From the NCBI GenBank assembly GCA_949746285.1, contig CATJZH010000076.1, positions 1 to 14,436 of the forward strand: a stretch of DNA of 14,436 nt, read 5' to 3'. Numbering within the stretch: the first letter of the stretch is position 1; every line of letters starts with the position of its first letter. The position numbers were made by a program, and so were the translations under genes. Positions 7,901-13,493 of this stretch are shown one piece after another. The notes beneath the pieces were generated by a model that saw nothing but the letters and a program-made list of their open reading frames with translations, did not search any database and was not told the origin of the DNA. This stretch comes from an uncultured Clostridia bacterium (GTDB lineage Bacteria > Bacillota > Clostridia > TANB77 > CAG-508).

Positions 7901-8190
7901 GGTACGCAAATGGTGGATTGCCAACAAAAGGTGAATTATTTATGGCAAGAGAAGCAGGACCAGAATTAGTAGGTAAAATGGGAAGCCATAATGCTGTAGC
8001 AAATAATGACCAAATTATAGAAGGTATAAAGCAAGGTGTGTATGAAGCAGTAATGAATGCTATGTCACAACAAAGTGGAGGAACACAAAAATTAGAAATT
8101 GTGGCAGATGAAAAGGGTATATTTAAAATAGTTCAGCAAGGAGCAAAAGAATATACAACGCAGACAGGAGAACCAGCGTTTGATTTCTAA
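4891..8190 (+). CDS. Tape measure protein, AGG start
   Basis: The product is 1,099 residues from AGG 4891. It sets tail length and is ejected ahead of the DNA. The N-terminal part (residues 1-150) is helical and coiled-coil-like, running AENRLEDKIAVDANSAVSGI into the region after GTG 5005. This is followed by a TMP core with hydrophobic segments near residues 190-210 and the motif YNINPENAMQKLRAGLSGQTKPLRDLG, which is highly characteristic of Firmicutes tape measures. Several membrane-like stretches lie around residues 600-750. Four tandem 42-residue Trp-rich repeats occupy about residues 806-973. The C-terminal block WYANGGLPTKGELFMAREAGPELVG and a final helical region are standard for the family. 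No peptidase or lysozyme domain is evident. It overlaps the T frame by 19 nt and is followed by a hairpin and an opposite-strand gene. Confidence 0.93.
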   Translation, partial: RAENRLEDKIAVDANSAVSGIDKLISEVKSLKSSVEGIVSLKPFQGLIDQSILTNKLLGTMNTNMANFISEIRNISSTPIREVNQEIEKTPKQMGMTEQSILSLAEKLKTTETQLRNFGETSKANKLKEMLKAINAETTDVKGSMKELRQYIEKAFGTDALKQFDKELKNIDKSTQKVGKKSNFGQSLKTALGIGTVALGIRKTVGFLKDATNESIDFVETQNLFNVSMGKTVDQYGNLDKEASKYYTKAVAFQDKLSEKLGINIEESMEYQALFNAMSKSMGIAEEYSYKLSENFTKLGYDLSSLYNINPENAMQKLRAGLSGQTKPLRDLGLDITQQSLEPLLDELGIDRSVKQLSQAEKMVARYIVVLRQASLAHGDFAKTMDSPANQLRIFNAQITAFKRNMGNLWQGLLGGILPYVNAVMMVINELLKMVAKLFGFKVESQNISAGIGADDLASDLGTATGKAKELKKQLMGFDEINNITLDKNSGSGSGASVGGIDQRLLDAMKEYDNLMDKVKNKATEIRDKMMEWLGFERTEDGWKLKDGLTNAEKILDVMKMIGIAIGTWKVSKAVTDLLHNLGIMNKTDAFRMAFGITLFTTGIFAQYKGTKHLLEGDVDLFTLLETFLGTTAGTWGIVNILKATKLGKKMSLGRQISIGLGVMLAFQSIQVITDGIKNNDIKKQLIGSLKVGLAGGFLIGQKSGFKMGLKAGLLITIATIEIQLAIDIVKWWNEYFDEWKEKLYANKKELNLGEMINVGFTSIGQGVNDNIIEPIFGEDALQPIIDWTAKVMIKFEQLGKDIKKWWIDGVSPWFAKEKWQELGQNASQGIEEKFNEFKEGFKPIEDWWNVNVSPWFAKEKWQEISNNARNGIEEKFNEFKQRFKPIEEWWNDKISPWFTIEKWKQVANNAKIGIENKFNEWKNNFHPIREWWNDKVKPWFTKEKWQQLGRDAVQSIQDTFSNFNFKIKMPHFSWTTTPASGWIAETLNALNLPASLPKLNVEWYANGGLPTKGELFMAREAGPELVGKMGSHNAVANNDQIIEGIKQGVYEAVMNAMSQQSGGTQKLEIVADEKGIFKIVQQGAKEYTTQTGEPAFDF
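7306..7809 (+). repeat. Four 126-bp tandem repeats inside the tape measure gene
   Basis: The tryptophan pair TGG-TGG recurs at 7306, 7432, 7558 and 7684, exactly 126 bp (42 codons) apart. Each unit follows the pattern WW-x-x-x-(I/V)-x-PWF-x-x-EKW followed by a helix with KFNE(F/W)K and a P-I-(E/R)-(E/D) end; the fourth is divergent after about residue 955. Units 1 and 2 share long identical DNA stretches, so at least one duplication is recent. The repeats probably add helical length to the tape measure. Confidence 0.9.
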
Positions 8191-8214
8191 TAAGTAGAAA
8201 ACAAGATATAAAAA

Positions 8215-8249
8215 TAGTAGAAATGAAAGATATTCTTTCGTTTCTACTA
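8215..8249 (-). terminator. Rho-independent terminator of the minus-strand cargo gene
   Basis: TAGTAGAAA pairs with TTTCTACTA (9 bp), then a T-G wobble, then GAAAG pairs with CTTTC around the loop ATATT: a 15-bp hairpin. On the minus strand the stem is followed directly by TTTTTATATC, a proper U-tract. On the plus strand the stem is followed by GACAGAAAC with no U-tract, so rightward late transcription should pass. It would stop leftward transcripts before they run antisense into the tape measure gene. Confidence 0.8.
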
Positions 8250-8278
8250 GACAGAAACTTATTAAAATTTACTAATTG

Positions 8279-8719
8279 TTAATAACCATAAATGGTTTCT
8301 AGTTTATAAGATGTAACTATTTTATCGGCATCATTGCCTATTGCAGAAAATTCCCATAAACCATTACCTAAATAATTTGATGTGTTAACTGTGGTAGAAC
8401 GAACTTCAATATTATTTTTATCATACATAGTAAAAGTAACAAATAACCCTTCGAAGTTTTTTTCTTCCTTTTGTTATGCTTTTCCTGTTATGGTATATGT
8501 ACCTTCTTCTGAAATACTAGAACTACTTTCTATTATTTCAAACTGAGAATTGTCTATTGCGGTTAAACCATCACCTGTCAATGCAACACTATGAATATCA
8601 CTGTCATTTCTTGAAAACAATATACCCAATCCAAAAATAAAAAGTAAAATGCCAATCACCATAAAAAAAATTTCTTTATTATTTGTTTTTGTATTTATAT
8701 CAGTTTTGTTATCAGACAT
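8279..8719 (-). pseudogene. FxLYD-domain membrane protein, interrupted by in-frame TAA
   Basis: ATG at 8717-8719 follows AGGAGG on the minus strand. The first 81 residues are a polar N-terminus, one membrane segment (about residues 19-36, with IFFMVIGILLFIFGLGILF) and the start of an extracellular beta domain ending SEEGTYTITGKA. TAA at 8474-8476 stops the frame, but the same frame then continues for 64 codons to TAA at 8279-8281 with EGLFVTFTMYDKNNIEVRST, GLWEFSAIGN and DKIVTSYKLETI. Together these make a typical FxLYD-type domain: I-x-G-x-A, then strand-FxxYD-strand, W-x-F, Y-K-L. The stop falls in the linker between domain strands, so the gene is most simply a pseudogene by one substitution (Tyr or Lys codon to TAA). 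Readthrough is the alternative. The gene has its own SD and terminator and is inserted between two tail genes against their direction, which fits a moron. Confidence 0.75.
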
Positions 8720-8734
8720 ATAAACAACCTCCTA

Positions 8735-8775
8735 TAAATATTAAGATATTAAATGGCAATAGATAAAATTACCAA
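8735..8775 (-). promoter_or_regulatory. Possible promoter of the minus-strand cargo gene
   Basis: Upstream of the minus-strand ATG, the minus strand reads TTGGTA, 18 nt, then TAATAT, a weak match to -35 and -10 boxes. Several other AT-rich -10-like words overlap, so the exact choice is uncertain. It is listed because a lone opposite-strand gene between late genes needs its own promoter. Confidence 0.35.
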
Positions 8776-8842
8776 TTTCTTTTCGTAAATATACACCTCA
8801 TTAAAAGTATATAGTAAGAGAGAATAAAAGTAAAGAAAAAAT

Positions 8843-8862
8843 AAAGGAGAGAAAATCGAAGG
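8843..8862 (+). promoter_or_regulatory. SD plus AGG initiation site of distal tail gene
   Basis: AAAGGAG at 8843-8849 is followed by 10 nt and AGG at 8860-8862. The frame opens after TAA at 8842-8844, and between this and ATG 9013 there is no ATG, GTG or TTG. A standard start would therefore cost 51 of 134 residues. An earlier AGG at 8845 is part of the SD itself and is not a credible start. Confidence 0.8.
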
Positions 8863-9264
8863 TCAAAAAGATATATTTCACAATTTATAGATAAAACATA
8901 TGTAGTAGGAAATTTAGTAGAAATTGAAGGCTATTCTCCTAACTTTTTAAAAGGGTACGAGGTAGAATGGTATGATTTAAGTTTAGAAGCTGGAAGAAAT
9001 GCTAAAGGAAAAATGCATTTAAATTATATAGCAGATAAGTATAAAATAATATTAAAAACAACACCATTATTTCAACAAGAATTAACAGAATTTTATTCAC
9101 ATATTCCAATGAGAGCAATAAATGTAAGATTTTTTAATCCATTTACAGGACAATGGCATACAGCAGAATGTTATAGAGGAGATAGAAAAGTAGGAACATT
9201 GTTTGATTTTGATGGAGTAGGAAAATTGTACGATTGTGTAGACCAAAGTTTAATAGAATTGTAG
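8860..9264 (+). CDS. DUF6711-like distal tail protein, AGG start
   Basis: The product is 134 residues from AGG 8860. It would begin MSKRYISQFIDKTYVVGNLVEIEGYSPN if the first codon is read as Met; the rest runs through KGYEVEWYDLSLEAGRNAKG and HIPMRAINVRFFNPFTGQWHTAECYRGDRK. A short protein of this pattern (a lysine- or glycine-linked I-x-G dipeptide region, then D-x-x-x-R-N-A-x-G, and a late F-x-N-P-x-T-G-x-W-x-T motif) lies between the tape measure and the tail tip gene in many Firmicutes siphophages and is catalogued as DUF6711. Its role is probably baseplate or distal tail assembly, but the family is uncharacterised. The minus-strand cargo gene separates it from the tape measure gene. Its TAG stop is the first part of the SD of the next gene. 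Confidence 0.78.
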   Translation, partial: RSKRYISQFIDKTYVVGNLVEIEGYSPNFLKGYEVEWYDLSLEAGRNAKGKMHLNYIADKYKIILKTTPLFQQELTEFYSHIPMRAINVRFFNPFTGQWHTAECYRGDRKVGTLFDFDGVGKLYDCVDQSLIEL

Positions 9265-9275
9265 GTGATAAAAGG
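9262..9275 (+). promoter_or_regulatory. SD plus AGG initiation site of the large tail gene
   Basis: TAGGTGATAAAAGG holds the previous stop, GGTGA at 9264-9268, 4 nt, and AGG at 9273-9275. The site at 2699-2712 is the same with ATG at the same distance. The only standard start upstream in frame is TTG 9234, which lies inside the previous gene with no SD. Downstream, the next is TTG 9345, costing 24 residues. Confidence 0.75.
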
Positions 9276-12221
9276 TATTCAGTAAGTAATTCATTTGAAA
9301 ATGACTGCAAAGCAAACATAGGGCAGTATGAGAAAACAGGAAAATTGCATATTATAGAAGATAATGAAGACATAACAGAAAATAATAATTTAATAGATTT
9401 TACTATAGAAGATAATTGTTGCGTTAATGATAAATTTATCGGAACAACAGTAGCAAAAAAAATATCTATTAATATATTAAATCCTAACAATGAAATAGAC
9501 TTAGAAAATAAAGAAATATCAGTACAAACTGGAATGATAATAAATAACAACGAAGAAGTAGTGCCATTTGGAAATTTTATAATACCAAAACCAGACAACG
9601 AAGAAATAAAAGAAAAAACATCTTTTACAGGATACGATTATATGATTAAATTTGATATTCCATATAAAGACCAGTCAACATATCCTTGTAAAGCAAAAGT
9701 ATTATTTCAAGATTTGTGTAATCAAGTAGGAGTTTTAGCAGGAAATGTAGATTTTACAAATGCAGAATATATGATATTAGGAAATCCGTTTACGAATAAC
9801 GAAAAATGTAGGGAAGTGTTGAGCTGTATTGCAAAACTAGCAGGTGGATTTGCAAAAATAGGACGAGACAATAAAGCGTATATCGTTTCTTTAAACGTAA
9901 ACACTGTAGTAGAAACTATAGATGGTAATAATTATTTTGATGATTTTTCTAAAAATAAACAATGGGGAGAAGTTAATTCACTTATATTAAGAATATCTGG
10001 AACCGAAGGAGAAAATACAACTATAGAAGATGCTAATAGTATAGTTCAAAATGGTTTAACAGAATTAGTAATAGAGGATAATATTTTTTTAATAGACCAA
10101 GTAGAAAGAGAAAAGGTTATAAATCCACTATGGAATAAGTTAAAAAAATTGAAATATGTACCATTTAAAACAGAGTATTATGGGTATCCATATTTAGATA
10201 GTGGAGACAAGATAAAGATTTTAGATAGTAAAGATAATGAATATGAAAGCTATGTATTTAATCATACATTTACTTTTAATGGTGCATATAGTGGAAAAAT
10301 AGAAACCACAGCATTAACAAAAACAGAGACAAAGTATAAAAATACCGATAGTACAAAAATTAAATTCAGAGATATACAAAGAAAAATAAACAAAATGGAT
10401 GGAATAATAGAAGATGTTATAGAAGAACAGACAGATTATGAACATAAGTTAAGCCAGATGTTACAAGATATCGATAGCATTACACAAAAAGTAGAAAATG
10501 TAGCAGACTTAACGAGAGAAGTTTCAGGAGCAACAAAAATACAGTTAAATGATTGTATGGCAGGAGAATTGATAGAACTTCATATTGAAGGTAATAATAC
10601 AGTATTTGACAGTCAATATTTATCAGATGACTTATATTTAGATGATGATGTAGATTTATTCGGAGATAGTTTCATAAAGATAACTAGACAAGTAAAAGAT
10701 GGAGAAACTATAAAGGAAGAAATAGAAACTATTGATTTAGGAATAGATACAGTTTTAAGACAATATAAAGGTGTATTTGACGAATATATCATTAAAGATA
10801 ATAAAGCTCAAATAATACGAAGAATTGGAGTAGATGATGAAGATAATAAATATATACTTGAAAATGAAATAATAGAGGACTTAGGAGAGCTACAAATTAA
10901 TTTAACTAAAGGTACGAATTATATAGAAATTCTTAATTATGTAGCCAATATAATGGCAAAATATGTAGTTATAAATGATTTTACAAGCAAGTTCGCAACT
11001 ACAGTTGAACTTAAATCTTCAATTAGTCAAATGGCTGATAGTATAAATTTAACAGTAAGCAAGAAACTTAACAAAGAAGATATAATAGCAGGAATTAATT
11101 TAGCAGTTTTAAAACAAAAAGGTGAAGAAATTTCAGAAGAAGATGTAGAAAAATCTATTATACAGTTGTTTGCCAATATATTAGAAATAGATGCAGATAA
11201 TCTTAAAGTAGGTAAAGATGGAACAACTACTATCATAAAAGGAATTATCGCAGGATTAAATTTATGGAGAGATTATTCTAATAACATTGGACGCTCTTGG
11301 CTAACTAAGGATTTTACACAAAACAATAACACTTATAGAAGCGGATTATTAATTAGGGATAGTAACGGATATAATAGTGATTTTATATTTGCTGGAATGC
11401 CTGTTAATGGAGAAAGTTGGAGTACTGGTGATGCAAACTTAAGAATTTTTCATAACGGGGAAATAAAAGCTAAATGGTTTTCCGTGAATGGAGAGAGTGG
11501 ATACTTTTATGTTGATTACGATAATGGTAAACATGCAATGATTTTTGACAGATATGGCATTAATAGATATTTAAACAATGGTAACCGATGGAGCTACGAT
11601 GGAATGACTTTCGTTGATGGTGTAGCAAATGCTCATTCATTATTTTTATATGACGCTAAAAGTTACAATATTATAGATGGAGTGCATAATTCGACTTTAT
11701 TAACTTTATTTAAATTAGATAGTGGCAGTTATGGCGGAAATGCCACAATGGATGTATCAGCGAATTTGCAGGTTTGGGGAACCCAGTATTCAAATGGAGT
11801 AAACAATTCAATTTATGTACAAGGATATGAAGTCCAAACAAATGCATCAGACAGAAGATTAAAGAAAAGAATAAAACAATGTAAAGAAAAAGCGATAGAA
11901 ATAATAAGAAAAATCAAAATTAATAAGTTCGAATGGAGAAAACCTAGAAATCATAATAGAAAGAAAGTAGATTTTGGATATATCGCACAAGATTTGAAAG
12001 AAGTTTTATCAAGTCTAGTAGATTACAATAAAGAGTATGATACTTATCAGATAAATTTATTAAATCTATCAGCTTTACAGACAAAAGCAATTCAGGAATT
12101 GATGGAAGAAAATGAAGATTTAAAACAAAAACAGGAAACAATGCAAAAACAAATAGATTTTTTAATAAATAAATTAAATTGTCAGAAAGAATTAGAAAAT
12201 TACATGAAGGAGGAAAAATAA
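9273..12221 (+). CDS. Large tail tip / fibre protein with C-terminal peptidase S74 chaperone, AGG start
   Basis: The product is 982 residues from AGG 9273. Residues 1-360 resemble the tail-tip hub or Tal-like proteins of siphophages: strands around TIEDNCCVNDKFIGTTVAKK, FGNFIIPKPD, then KCREVLSCIAKLAGGFAKIGRD, a common hub signature. Residues about 370-420 form a coiled coil, followed by a long repetitive fibre region. The C-terminus has NASDRRLKK (Ser859, Lys864), then KFEWRK, FGYIAQDLKEVL and NLSALQTKAIQELMEENEDLKQ. This is the S74 intramolecular chaperone with its Ser-Lys dyad, which trimerises the fibre and then releases itself, and a terminal coiled coil follows. Such proteins bind the host surface. 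The 3' end overlaps the next ATG as TAATG. Confidence 0.85.
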   Translation, partial: RYSVSNSFENDCKANIGQYEKTGKLHIIEDNEDITENNNLIDFTIEDNCCVNDKFIGTTVAKKISINILNPNNEIDLENKEISVQTGMIINNNEEVVPFGNFIIPKPDNEEIKEKTSFTGYDYMIKFDIPYKDQSTYPCKAKVLFQDLCNQVGVLAGNVDFTNAEYMILGNPFTNNEKCREVLSCIAKLAGGFAKIGRDNKAYIVSLNVNTVVETIDGNNYFDDFSKNKQWGEVNSLILRISGTEGENTTIEDANSIVQNGLTELVIEDNIFLIDQVEREKVINPLWNKLKKLKYVPFKTEYYGYPYLDSGDKIKILDSKDNEYESYVFNHTFTFNGAYSGKIETTALTKTETKYKNTDSTKIKFRDIQRKINKMDGIIEDVIEEQTDYEHKLSQMLQDIDSITQKVENVADLTREVSGATKIQLNDCMAGELIELHIEGNNTVFDSQYLSDDLYLDDDVDLFGDSFIKITRQVKDGETIKEEIETIDLGIDTVLRQYKGVFDEYIIKDNKAQIIRRIGVDDEDNKYILENEIIEDLGELQINLTKGTNYIEILNYVANIMAKYVVINDFTSKFATTVELKSSISQMADSINLTVSKKLNKEDIIAGINLAVLKQKGEEISEEDVEKSIIQLFANILEIDADNLKVGKDGTTTIIKGIIAGLNLWRDYSNNIGRSWLTKDFTQNNNTYRSGLLIRDSNGYNSDFIFAGMPVNGESWSTGDANLRIFHNGEIKAKWFSVNGESGYFYVDYDNGKHAMIFDRYGINRYLNNGNRWSYDGMTFVDGVANAHSLFLYDAKSYNIIDGVHNSTLLTLFKLDSGSYGGNATMDVSANLQVWGTQYSNGVNNSIYVQGYEVQTNASDRRLKKRIKQCKEKAIEIIRKIKINKFEWRKPRNHNRKKVDFGYIAQDLKEVLSSLVDYNKEYDTYQINLLNLSALQTKAIQELMEENEDLKQKQETMQKQIDFLINKLNCQKELENYMKEEK

Positions 12222-12802
12222 TGGCTTTACAATTAATGGAATGGATAAATAAAGTAACTAAACTTAATAAAACTACTATGGATACATTTCAAAACAATAT
12301 AAAAACTGCAATAGATGAACAAGATTTAGGATTGGCAGATATAATTGACAGATTAGAAATTGTAGAAAATCAAGCACCAGCTGAAAGAGAAATTGTCACT
12401 TGTTCACTAGCAACAGAACAAACTTTAACTAATGCAACTAATACATTAAGTTTAGTAAATATAAGTACTATAGCAAATACAACAGATGCAAGCAAATTTG
12501 AAATTCAAGGAAATGGTATCAAATATAAAGGAGAAGCCACAAAAATGCTTGTAAGTGCTATGTTGTCAGCAAAGTATGATAGTCCTGTAGGAAACTTATA
12601 TCTAGTAATTTATAAAAATGGTGTAGAAGTTTGTAGAACTACGGGGTCTAAGCCAACAGCTAACTTAGTGGCTAATAGTGATTTAGTTAACTATCTTATT
12701 AATATAAATAAAAATGATATAATTCAACTTTACACAGTTGGAGCACAAGGAATGGTTCTTTATAGCGGAAGAACATATATAACTTTAGAAGCAATTAATT
12801 AA
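12221..12802 (+). CDS. Small tail fibre / receptor-binding-like protein
   Basis: The product is 193 residues from ATG 12221. This start is preferred to TTG 12179, which lies inside the previous gene, because GGAGG at 12209-12213 sits 7 nt before the ATG and the ATG overlaps the previous stop (TAATG). The N-terminal 60 residues are helical (MALQLMEWINKVTKLNKTTMDTF), and the C-terminal 130 are rich in strands, small residues and Asn/Thr, with MLVSAMLSAKYDSPVGNLYLVIYKNG and a closing YSGRTYITLEAIN. A helical stalk followed by a beta-sandwich resembles C1q/TNF-like heads of phage receptor-binding or baseplate proteins. That is a structural guess and no family is recognised. Being next to the S74 fibre, it probably belongs to the same host-contact apparatus. 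Confidence 0.6.
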   Translation: MALQLMEWINKVTKLNKTTMDTFQNNIKTAIDEQDLGLADIIDRLEIVENQAPAEREIVTCSLATEQTLTNATNTLSLVNISTIANTTDASKFEIQGNGIKYKGEATKMLVSAMLSAKYDSPVGNLYLVIYKNGVEVCRTTGSKPTANLVANSDLVNYLININKNDIIQLYTVGAQGMVLYSGRTYITLEAIN

Positions 12803-12813
12803 GGAGGAAATAT

Positions 12814-13053
12814 ATGAATGAAACAATTGTAGCTTTATTAGGCTTTGCTGGTACATTAATAGGTTCATTATGTGGAGTACTAACAGCAAATAAATTAACA
12901 AATTACAGAATAGAACAGTTAGAAAAGAAAGTTGAAAAGCACAATAATGTAATTGATAGAGTTTACGAATTAGAACGACAAAATGCAGTAGAAGAGGAAG
13001 AAATAAAAGTTGCAAATCATAGAATAGATGATTTGGAAAGGAAGGTAGAGTAA
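12814..13053 (+). CDS. Small membrane-anchored coiled-coil protein of the lysis cassette
   Basis: The product is 79 residues from ATG 12814, with AAGGAGG at 12801-12807 placed 6 nt upstream. A single N-terminal membrane segment (about residues 5-26, IVALLGFAGTLIGSLCGVLT) is followed by a charged coiled coil (RIEQLEKKVEKHNN to the end LERKVE). The layout is like the XhlA-type and holin-like accessory proteins upstream of holins in Firmicutes phages. Its last codon and stop overlap the next start as TAATG. One internal AGG codon is read as arginine near the C-terminus (LERKVE), as in other genes here. Confidence 0.75.
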   Translation: MNETIVALLGFAGTLIGSLCGVLTANKLTNYRIEQLEKKVEKHNNVIDRVYELERQNAVEEEEIKVANHRIDDLERKVE

Positions 13054-13292
13054 TGAAAATAAGCAAAGGAACAATAATAAGAACCATAATGTTAATTATA
13101 GTAATAGTAAATATGATATTACAGCACTTTGGATTAGATTTAATAAAAGTTAATGAAAATGAAATAGCGAGTTTAGTAGAAATAGTGATTGAATTAGCAG
13201 TAATATTAGTAACATTCTGGAAAAACAATAGTTTTACAGACAATGCAATTAAAGCAGATGAATTTTTAAAGACTTTAAAGGAGGACAAGTAG
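13053..13292 (+). CDS. Holin, SPP1-type
   Basis: The product is 79 residues. The ATG overlaps the previous stop by one base, so translation is coupled. The first helix is hydrophobic (TIIRTIMLIIVIVNMILQHFG). A short polar loop (LIKVNENE) leads to a second hydrophobic helix (IASLVEIVIELAVILVTFWKN), and the tail is charged and basic-acidic (ADEFLKTLKEDK). Two membrane helices, the W-K-N-N-S-F-T turn after the second helix, and a position directly before the Acb2-like gene and the endolysin match the SPP1 holin family. It forms membrane lesions at a set time so that the endolysin can reach the cell wall. Confidence 0.85.
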   Translation: MKISKGTIIRTIMLIIVIVNMILQHFGLDLIKVNENEIASLVEIVIELAVILVTFWKNNSFTDNAIKADEFLKTLKEDK

Positions 13293-13294
13293 TT

Positions 13295-13492
13295 ATGAAT
13301 AAGAGAGCAGAATATATATCGGTAGATGAAGAAAAGAATAATAGAATACAAAAAATAAGAGAAACTTTTTCTATGTGTTATGATGAGATAGAAAAGAGTT
13401 GTGAGCCAAGTAGAGAAACATCATTAGTAATGACAAAATTAGAAGAAGCTCAATTTTGGGCAATAAAAGGAATTACGAGGGAGGGCAAATAG
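13295..13492 (+). CDS. Acb2/Tad1-hairpin-like protein, candidate anti-CBASS or anti-Thoeris
   Basis: The product is 65 residues from ATG 13295, with AAAGGAGG at 13277-13284 placed 10 nt upstream. The C-terminal half, CEPSRETSLVMTKLEEAQFWA, closely fits the recurring S-R-E-x-S-L-(x)2-T-K-L-E-E-A-x-x-W-A pattern that I know from the Acb2/Tad1 helical hairpin family. Members of this family form oligomers that sequester cyclic di- and trinucleotides or cyclic ADP-ribose-type signals and so silence CBASS or Thoeris. The N-terminus is a short helix (NKRAEYISVDEEKNN). Similarity to known family members is from memory, and ligand specificity cannot be read from sequence. Placement between holin and endolysin is common for such small anti-defence genes. 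The other possibility is a structural hairpin without ligand binding. Confidence 0.72.
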   Translation: MNKRAEYISVDEEKNNRIQKIRETFSMCYDEIEKSCEPSRETSLVMTKLEEAQFWAIKGITREGK

Positions 13493-13493
13493 T

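Noticed and set aside
9234..9236. TTG as start of the large tail gene
   Set aside because: Inside the preceding gene with no SD; it would add 13 residues that overlap the previous gene and its stop.
588..9275. Systematic sequencing error changing ATG to AGG
   Set aside because: Internal ATG codons in similar contexts are abundant and unaffected; the change occurs only at starts.
12179..12181. TTG as start of the small fibre gene
   Set aside because: The ATG at 12221 has a good SD and overlaps the previous stop in a typical TAATG coupling.
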